NCBI RefSeq assembly: GCF_000003815.2
Contig: NC_049994.1
Coordinates: forward strand, 10,831,751 to 10,895,750
Reading direction: 5' to 3'
From: Branchiostoma floridae
Lineage: Eukaryota > Chordata > Leptocardii > Amphioxiformes > Branchiostomatidae
DNA: 64,000 nucleotides
The notes beneath the pieces are model-generated. The model worked only from the letters and a program-made list of their open reading frames with translations. It did no database searches and was not told the DNA's origin. Shown one piece after another: positions 57,150 through 64,000 of this stretch; the first letter of the stretch is position 1, and each line of letters opens with the position of its first letter. Position numbers and translations under genes: made by a program.

Positions 57150-57610
57150 TATTAAAGAGAGGGATGAATACCAGTGTAGTCATTTTCCACAGACATTCCG
57201 CAATCTGTCTCAAAATCACCGCCATTTTACACATCCCATGAAACACTACGTTTCCAATGTCAGCCCTGACCAACCAGAGTCAGTATCGCAGGACTGAACC
57301 ATGAAGGACATATTGGGGGTGACAATGTACTCTTAGAATCGATAAGGTACCTGAATAACATAGATTGTTGTATATACGCTATTCACGGCAAACCACACAA
57401 CTAAATAGTATTCAAGCAAATAGGCAAGATTTACCAGCGAGCTACACCAATGCTTTTCCCTGAGCGTTTGCCCCCACCCCCGCTCCGTAGAGAGTGCTTG
57501 CTTCCATCGCCACATTACTCCTTGACATTAGAACTTGACCACCTGTTGGATTGCGCCATTACTTTATTTCCTCCTTCAAACACAACAGTCGTACTGACGG
57601 TGTCCTGAAA
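57150..57610 (+). promoter_or_regulatory. Conserved upstream block of gene copy 4
   Basis: Aligns with the blocks before copies 3 and 5. Shared text includes AATCTGTCTCAAAATCACCG, CCATTTTACACATCCCATG, CTGACCAACCAGAGTCAG and CACCTGTTGGATTGCGCCAT, ending in GTGTCCTGAAA just before the ATG. Presumed promoter and 5' untranslated region. Confidence 0.55.
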
Positions 57611-59421
57611 ATGTCTTCGGAGAAACTTGTCATGGAGCAAGGTGAGAAAAAAATTTCCTTACCAAATCTTTAACCCGTCCCGTTATCAATAGAATAGCAA
57701 TATATTTTAGAACATGCTCACTTTCTTCTGATACTTGCTAGTTGTTAAACTTTGCCAAGAAAGAGGAACTTCACAATAGTTTTCTTATATCTTCTCCCTG
57801 CCACCTAACCCTGTAACCAATAGAGAGTTGGTAGCCAAACTGCTAGCTTTTTCAATTCAATGTACAAAAGGTTAAAATGCGTCATAATTCATGTAGGTTT
57901 CGCCCCTTCCCTGGCTGGTCTGGGCCTGACCCGGCCGTACAAGAGGCAGAGCGGGCGAAGGACGGGCCTGGTGCTCCTGGCGGGAGGCTGTCTGGGCGGG
58001 GTGCTGGTGTGCGCCGTCCTCATGCCGCTGGTCTACGTCACCATGTCAGACCTGCAGCTGGAGGTTACCGAGCTCAGAAACCTCGTGGTAAGCCCCTGAC
58101 TTAGTAACCTCAAACGACGGGAAAAAACATAGATTCGTTCAAAGCAATGATCTTGTACTTCTCATTACTAGCTGCGTAAATTCTTACTACTGACGCTATT
58201 TCCGTAAGGTGACACCTATTCGTGGCCAGGTAATTGGCAAATACTGGTCCAGAACCAAGCAAACATACCGCATTGCCATTGGCATGTTACCTACAGTTCA
58301 CTTTCTACGTATTTCATATTTGTCTAAGACATTGGTCAACTCCCCACAACAATGCTCCTTTATGACACGAAAAGTGTAGGAAGCCATGCATGAAGAAGAA
58401 TGGGCCAGTCAATAGAATTGGATTGATCAAATACACGTCCCGTATTGTTAAGGATCATCAGGAATAGATGGACTAAATGTTCTTCTCTACTTGCCTGTTA
58501 TAGTTGCTCATTTTTAACTCGCCTATATAATACAACAGATCTCCAACTCTATGTCGACCGCCACATCGTCTACAGAGGACCAAGGGAACGGCACTGCTGT
58601 GGGCGGGGCGCACAGGGAGCGGAGACAGGCCGACTTGACGCCGGAATTCGGAGACGTGTACGTGCGGTGGGGCAGGGAGGATTGTGGTGGAAACGCCGAG
58701 ACCATCTACGCCGGTAAGCAATGTTACATATATTAACGTGGAAATGCATTTTAATTTTCTCCTTATTCACGCCCTAGAGCAGGTCACATCATTATCACAA
58801 TCATCCTGTCAATAATCTTCAGTGGGCATTGATAATGATTAAAAATTTAGAATTCCAATCGAACTTTTCACAGGTGTTGTGGGGAGCGGTTGGTACCACC
58901 ACTACGGAGGAGGAAGCGACTACCAGTGCCTGCCCCTGGAAGGTGTGGAGTGGAACAACCCAGTGTCTGGTTATCAGCACAATAGCTATATGTATGGGGC
59001 AGAGTACGAGGTTAATAGTAACGGCTACTTCTCCACAGACAACATGGAGTCAATCAACAACCCCTTGAACTATGACGTCCCCTGCTCTGTGTGTCATGTG
59101 GCCGGTCGGTCTGCACACGTCATGATCCCCGCCCGCCTGTCCTGTCCCCAGGGGTGGAGTAAGGAGTACAGCGGGTACCTGATGTCATCTAATCACGCCC
59201 ACTACAGCAACAAGAACTTCATCTGTGTGGACGGAGCTCCCAACTTAAGGGCGGGATCATCTGCTGACCTGAATGGAGCCCTGCTGTACCTGGTGGAGGC
59301 GCAGTGTGGCTCTCTTCCGTGTGGGCCTTACATCACAAGGACAAACTATAAATTTCACAAACTTTTACACTTACCTAGGAGTAGACATCACACCATCAGG
59401 ATCATTCCACCGTGCCAATAA
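57611..59421 (+). pseudogene. Short-chain-collagen-C4-like gene copy 4, last exon split by a retrotransposon
   Basis: Exons are 57611-57641, 57897-58087, 58539-58713 and 58874 onward. The first three are intact (MSSEKLVMEQG; anchor exon with RQSGRR; linker with NGT and TPEFGDVYVRWGREDC). In exon 4 the domain is normal through QCGSLPCGPYI. At about 59336 the gene then runs into inserted retrotransposon sequence and stops after about 26 foreign codons at 59419-59421. The lost piece, encoding the terminal GYELTCVVCTK, survives as an orphan at 60769-60809 beyond the insertion. Two of the ten ectodomain cysteines are therefore missing from any product. Apart from this the frame, splice sites and upstream block look functional, so the break is probably young. 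It may be polymorphic, or may still yield a truncated protein. Confidence 0.85.
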
Positions 59422-60768
59422 ACAACTTAGAGTAAAAGCTATGCGAGCATCCTTTAAACTTAAATCATTGCTAGCATCAAATCATAATCCCTCAATATCT
59501 CTTGCCCTGGATTTATTCAATAGCCTAATCAAGCCGATCTTGCTCTATTGTGGGGAAATACTTGGAACAAACGCTCAAGGCAAAGAGCTCATTCTAAAAG
59601 GAATAGAGGAATATCCGAATGAAAGTGTTAGAGATACGGTCTCAAACATCATTTCCCCGATACTTGGACCAGGTATAGATATACTTAAGGCTACCCGTGT
59701 TGGTAAAAAATCTGATACACCATCTACCCGTCCTGTTCTTGTTCGATTTAGGAAGTATACTGACAAACTGAATATCATATATCAATCAGACGCCCTTAGA
59801 AATCAGAACGTAACACCAGAGCAGCCTATTATTTCTTACGAGATTCCCGATCTAGAACATGTACTACTTAACTACTGTAAGATATTACTTAGCGTTCCTA
59901 GAAGTTCTGTGAATGCCGCCGTACTGGGCGAACTAGGTATGTTTCCACTTTATATAGACACCCAGACACAACTGATTAAATATTGGCTTCGATTACACAA
60001 TATGTCTAATGATAGAATTGTTAAAAAAGCATACGACATTGCTGTTGTACAAGAACATGAATGGATTACACATGTACAAGATATGCTATGCAGGCATGGT
60101 TTCCAAAATGTTTGGCTAAACCCTAATGTCGATGCCAAATATTTTGGAAACATGTTTAAGGAACGCCTAAAGGACACATTTCTTTCGAACTGGAGACAAA
60201 AGATAAGAAACTTTAGTAAACTGGCAACATATTCGAAAATTAAAACAACCTTCGCTCTAGAAAAATACCTGTTATCAATTCAAAACAGATCATTTACTAA
60301 TAGCATAACAAAACTAAGGATTGGAGCACATGCTTTGGAAATTGAAAAGGGTCGTCACAAAAATATACCAGCTGAAAAGAGAATGTGTCCCATCTGCAAA
60401 GACAGTATTGAAGATGAATATCATTTCCTGATGATATGCCCTTATTACAATGAAGGAAGGAAAAAGTTATTGACAATGTATAACAACGGAACAACATTAC
60501 CTAAAACAAGCAGAGAAATATTTGATGTACTTCTATCATGTCCTGACTCCATATCTGTGCACCTAGGCCAATTTATATATAATGCTATGCAAAAGAGAAG
60601 TAGTGCTTTAACAATGTGAAATACACTATGCCGCCATATATTATTCATATATCTTGCTAGACTAGTATACTGATGTAAGTAGTTTGTAGTTGTTAGTTAC
60701 ACGTAATTTGCCATACATTGTACCTGTTGCAATCGTTGTGCAATAAACTTGACTTGACTTGACTTGAC
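59336..60768 (+). mobile_element. 5'-truncated non-LTR retrotransposon inserted in copy 4
   Basis: A 1.43-kb insertion interrupts the coding exon, with a short duplication TCA at 59333-59335 and 60769-60771. It encodes the C-terminal part of an ORF2-type reverse transcriptase polyprotein, open from about 59340 to the TGA at 60617-60619. The part begins just after the catalytic core (FYTYLGVDITPSGSF, a typical post-catalytic RT motif) and later has a CX2CX8HX4C zinc-finger-like motif near 60385-60440. The 3' end is a short AT-rich tail plus (CTTGA)n repeats (60746-60768). Microsatellite-like 3' tails and 5' truncation fit the CR1/L2-type group of LINEs; the exact clade is uncertain. Its frame is uninterrupted, supporting recent insertion. 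Confidence 0.88.
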
Positions 60769-60809
60769 TCAGTGGCTATGAGCTGACCTGTGTGGTCTGC
60801 ACCAAGTGA
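60769..60809 (+). pseudogene. Orphaned 3' end of gene copy 4
   Basis: AGTGGCTATGAGCTGACCTG and the following bases to the TGA at 60807-60809 are the expected end of the copy 4 exon, matching copy 3 (55592-55630) and copy 5. It is separated from its gene by the retrotransposon. A possible poly(A) signal AATAAA for the original unit is at 61144-61149. Confidence 0.9.
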
Positions 60810-61261
60810 ATCACAGTGAATTTGCCTTCACTTATATTCACTGTCTGGCTTTGTGGGAGTTTGTTTCATGTTTGTGACAATAGTGAGTGTTTGCGTTTGC
60901 TGTGTGTAATGCACCCCTTTTATCCATCGTTCCAAAATTTATATGACTACTGAACTTTGACAGACGTAATTTACGTCGGTCGTAATTTAGGTAATGCACA
61001 AACCTGTGTGTGCACCAAAAAGCCAAACTACGTAGTAGAAAAGATCTAGAGTTTACCGGTGTGGTTTGTGCCATATAACTAGAGTACATTTTCATTATGT
61101 TTTTACTTACCATATATATGGAACTATGTGTGAGTCAGGCTGTAATAAACTGATGTGATAAACGTTGTGTGATCAATTCCGTGTTTGGACTGATGTGTAA
61201 ATGTGAAAGCAAGCATTTCAACTCAGCGTGAATAGCGATCAAGCTATAACTAACAAAATAA

Positions 61262-61749
61262 ACGGATGGAAAGCTACCCGTGAGTGTCAGTTGGAGTTTA
61301 TCTGACTTGAGGTGGGGATGATTACAAGGCTAGTCATTTTACATTATCTGTCTTGAAATCACCGCCACTTACATATCCCATGAAGCGCTGCGTTCCCAAT
61401 GTTCTGACCAACCAGAGTTAGCACAGCAGGGCTGAACCATGAAGTATATATTAGGGGTGACAAGATACTCATAAAATAACGCAATAATGTCCCTGAAAGA
61501 CGTAGATCGTTGAATGTACGTTATTCACGACAAACCACACAAAGGTATACTATTCAACCAAATCGCTTTCATACCAGCAAGCTACACGTATGCTTTTCTC
61601 CCAGCGCCCCCCCCCCCTCCGCTCAACAAAGAGTGCTTGCTTCCATCCCTACATTGCGCCTTGACATTAGAACTTGAGCACCTGTTGGATTGCGCCATTT
61701 CTTGATTTCCTCCTTCAAACACAACGGTCGTGCCGTCGGTGTCCTGAAA
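61262..61749 (+). promoter_or_regulatory. Conserved upstream block of gene copy 5
   Basis: Shares GAAAGCTAC-CGTGA-TGTCAG, CTTGAGGTGGGGATG, CTGACCAACCAGAG, a CACCTGTTGGATTGCGCCAT site and TCCTCCTTCAAACACAACGG with the block before copy 3, and ends in CGGTGTCCTGAAA before the ATG. Presumed promoter and 5' untranslated region. Confidence 0.6.
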
Positions 61750-63663
61750 ATGTCTTCGGAGAAACTTGTCATGGACCAAGGTGAGAAAAAAGCGTAACCT
61801 TGCCAAATCTTTTAACCCGTCTCATTATCAATGGAATAGCAAGATCTTTTAGAACATGCGTACTTTCTTCTGATACTTTTCTTATATATTCTCTTTGTTG
61901 CCTAACCCCGTAGCCAATAGAGAAATTTACTCAAACAGCTACTTCAGTGTGTTAAAGGTTAAAATGCGTCTTAATTCATGTAGGTTTTGCCCCTGCCCTG
62001 GCTGGTCTGGGCCTGACCCGGCCGTACAAGAGGCAGGGAGGGCGGCGGACGGGCCTGGTGCTCCTGGCGGGAGGCTGTCTGGGCGGGGTGCTGGTATGCG
62101 CCGTCCTCATGCCGCTGGTCTACGTCACCATTTCTGACATGCAGCTGGAGATGAGCGAACTGAAGAACCTGATGGTAAGGCTCACATTAATTGTGCTTCA
62201 ATCAGTTAAGTTTGTCCAACCGACGAAAAAAATATCATAATGGTGTGAATTTTAACTTGTTTACCACAAGTGCGCAAAGGTTTTCCAGGTATTTCCGTAA
62301 GTTTATCCCATTAATTGTCCAGCAAGTATAAAGGCCCAACGTTTCTCGTGTTTCTTATGTCCACATCACGTGGCACTAGTAGTTTACACAACTACAATCA
62401 CACAATCAACACCGTTACCATATACACGCCTTCTCCTGTACATCACTGCCCGCGAACGATACATACAGTCATACGAGTAAGATTATATCATTCGTGCACT
62501 CCATCCAGCAGACCTCTCGCACTGCAACAACAGCCTCACCTGGTACAGAGGACCGAGAGAATGGCACTGCTGCGGGCGGGGCGCACAGGGAGCGGAGACA
62601 GGTCGACCTGACGCCGGAATTCGGAGACGTGTACGTGCGGTGGGGGAGGGAGCAATGTGGTGAAAACGCCGAGACCATCTACGCCGGTAAGTTAAGGAAG
62701 AGGCGTAAGTTACGAAGTTTCAAATCACAAATCACGTCTAGACTCGTCTATGTATTGTTTATATTCATGTCAATCAATTCTCAGATTTTCTAACAGTATG
62801 CACTAAATACCCACCATAAATGGACCCATAATTCCAAGATTTCGAACATTCAGTTGCCGCATACGCTAGTATTGCTTTGTATATTCTTAGCCTCATTTGG
62901 TTCGACCAACTTTCTAGCCAATCAGAGCGTGCCCTATACGATTGCGAGTCATTCGATTAAGGTGCTGCTCTGGAAGATTAGCAGATATCAATCATTTAAA
63001 TAAGTCCCTGATTTGCATAATTAATGTGAAAGTGTCCTAATTCTTCTGTGAAAATTAATCAAGGGTGTGCATAACCAAGCATAAATTATGCAGATGTCCA
63101 AGTCATTTGCATAATCACAATATCTCATGGAGGTGTGAGGTCTCTGAACTCTTGTTTTCATAGGTGTTGTGGGGGGTGGGCATTACAGCCACCACGGAGG
63201 AGGAAATGACCACCAATGCCTACCCATGGAAGATGTGGAGTGGAACAAACCTACAGGTGGTCATCAGCACAACAGCTACATGTACGGGACAGAGTACGAG
63301 GTCAATAGTGATGGCTACTTCACCACAGACAACATGAACTCCATCACCAACCCCTATAACTACAACGTCCCCTGCTCGGTGTGTCACGTGGCCGGTCGGT
63401 CCTCACACGTCATGATCCCCGCCCGCCTGTCCTGTCCCCAGGGGTGGAGTATGGAGTACAGCGGGTACCTGATGTCATCTTATTACAGCCACCAGAGCAA
63501 CAAGAACTTCATCTGTGTGGACGGAGCTCCCAATCTCGTGCCAGGATCATCTACTGACCAAAATGAAGGCCGGCTGTACCTGGTGGAGGTGGTGTGTGGC
63601 TCTCTTCCCTGTGGGCCCTACATCAGTGGCTATGAGCTGACCTGTGTGGTCTGCACCAAGTGA
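61750..63663 (+). CDS. Type II membrane protein, short-chain-collagen-C4-like ectodomain, copy 5
   Basis: Exons are 61750-61780, 61984-62174, 62512-62686 and 63164-63663 (stop 63661-63663), giving 298 residues. N-terminus MSSEKLVMDQG. The anchor exon has small changes (FAPALAG; VTISDMQLEMSELKNLM in the stalk). Exon 3 begins TSRTATTASPGTED, has the NGT sequon and TPEFGDVYVRWGREQC. The acceptor sits at a CAGCAG, so a one-codon shift is possible. Exon 4 is the most diverged of the set (GGGNDHQCLPMEDVEWNKPT, VPCSVCHVAGRSSH, LSCPQGWSMEYSGYL, DGAPNLVPGSS, VEVVCGSLPC, TCVVCTK) but keeps every cysteine. The last intron ends in an R1 repeat that runs to within a few bases of the splice acceptor. Confidence 0.9.
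62995..63158. repeat. R1-family fragment abutting the copy 5 exon 4 acceptor
   Basis: TTTGCATAATTAAT, AAATTATGCAGATG, CATTTGCATAATCACAATAT, TCATGGAGGTGTGAGGTC and AACTCTTGTTTT match 17440-17505 and the inverse of 49641-49690. The repeat's end (CTCTTGTTTT) forms the pyrimidine-rich stretch directly before the CATAG acceptor at 63159-63163. Confidence 0.7.
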
Positions 63664-64000
63664 ATCCGTATTCAACTGGCGGCATGATCCGCACATTTGG
63701 AGTCATTATTGTCTTGCGTTTTAAGAGCGTGTTTGTGTGTTTTGTTTCGTTTGTGCGTATTTGAGTAATACATGGCTTCGCTAAAGATGGGAGGGCTAAT
63801 TAGTAAAGATATCAGTCCTCACACACTGACAGGTTAGTCTCTACCAAACTGGCTGAGTAGGAGACTTTGGCCAAGGAATAACACCACTTGACACCTATAG
63901 CTATTAGATAGCTATTAGATAACAATTAGCGGACTTCAAATTAAAGACTCCGCCTGGCCAGCCAACACTCCTAGGGCTTTTATTCCTAACTTGGCCAAAG
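63664..64000. other. 3' flank of copy 5
   Basis: No exon is recognised between the stop codon and the window end. A GT-rich patch follows at about 63720-63770 and a foldback element occupies the last 130 bp. Any further gene copy would lie beyond the window. Confidence 0.6.
63869..64000. mobile_element. MITE-like element at the window edge
   Basis: CTTTGGCCAAGGAATAA (about 63871) is mirrored by TTCCTAACTTGGCCAAAG at the very end of the window. The interior contains TAGCTATTAGATAGCTATTA repeats and an AACACTCCTAGG motif. The right boundary cannot be confirmed because the sequence ends. Confidence 0.6.

Noticed and set aside
59273-59421. Reading the extended frame from copy 4 into the retrotransposon as a genuine new gene fusion
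   Set aside because: The host frame and the retrotransposon frame differ. The host reading stops after about 26 inserted codons and the reverse-transcriptase frame has no start or promoter of its own here, so a disrupted gene is the simpler explanation.
53703-62137. Alternative frame over the GC-rich anchor exons (peptides beginning around FCPFPGWSGPDP and ending near RRPHAAG)
   Set aside because: It arises only because exon 2 is GC-rich and conserved. It does not continue across the splice sites, and the hydrophobic-anchor frame is the one supported by exon phases in all five copies.

Overview
The window looks like nuclear DNA of a cephalochordate (amphioxus, Branchiostoma-like). The basis is gene content and style: intron-rich orthologues of animal housekeeping genes (Pur-alpha, FAIM, SAP18) with GT-AG introns, a lineage-expanded family of membrane proteins ending in a short-chain-collagen-C4-like cysteine domain, and very many short foldback elements. 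The species assignment is inference; no alignment could be run.

Layout. 1-6480 holds the Pur-alpha gene (+), lacking only its first exon or exons. 6481-15455 is gene-poor sequence with several miniature transposons and three X-box-like motifs. 15456-17644 is a complete four-exon FAIM gene (-), convergent with Pur-alpha. 17645-22454 is intergenic and repeat-rich. 22455-33108 is a two-exon gene (+) for a roughly 3,017-residue, highly charged, internally duplicated protein with one hydrophobic segment at its extreme C-terminus; I do not recognise it. 33109-35943 is intergenic and holds two terminal-inverted-repeat elements. 35944-41155 is a complete five-exon SAP18 gene (+) whose first intron carries a 1.8-kb hAT-type element with a perfect 8-bp target duplication. 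41455-47990 is a large inverted duplication carrying two head-to-head genes of a type II membrane protein with a short-chain-collagen-C4-like ectodomain. 47991-52920 is repeats, including a tRNA-derived SINE nested inside another element. 52920-63663 has three more tandem copies of the same membrane-protein gene, all (+). In the fourth copy overall, the last exon is split by a 1.43-kb 5'-truncated non-LTR retrotransposon.

Functional picture. Pur-alpha (nucleic-acid binding), FAIM (apoptosis modulation) and SAP18 (splicing and corepressor complexes) are unrelated intracellular proteins. The five-member cluster encodes secretory-pathway type II membrane proteins of about 300 residues, all with the same four-exon plan: a short cytosolic tail, a signal anchor, a stalk with an N-glycosylation sequon, and a ten-cysteine ectodomain. 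Their nearly invariant GC-rich anchor exon, set in diverged AT-rich introns, suggests gene conversion or strong constraint. The giant acidic protein next to FAIM is the most novel-looking gene. It grew by repeated in-frame duplication (21, 276, 489 and about 650 bp), yet keeps a C-terminal membrane anchor and recurring basic modules.
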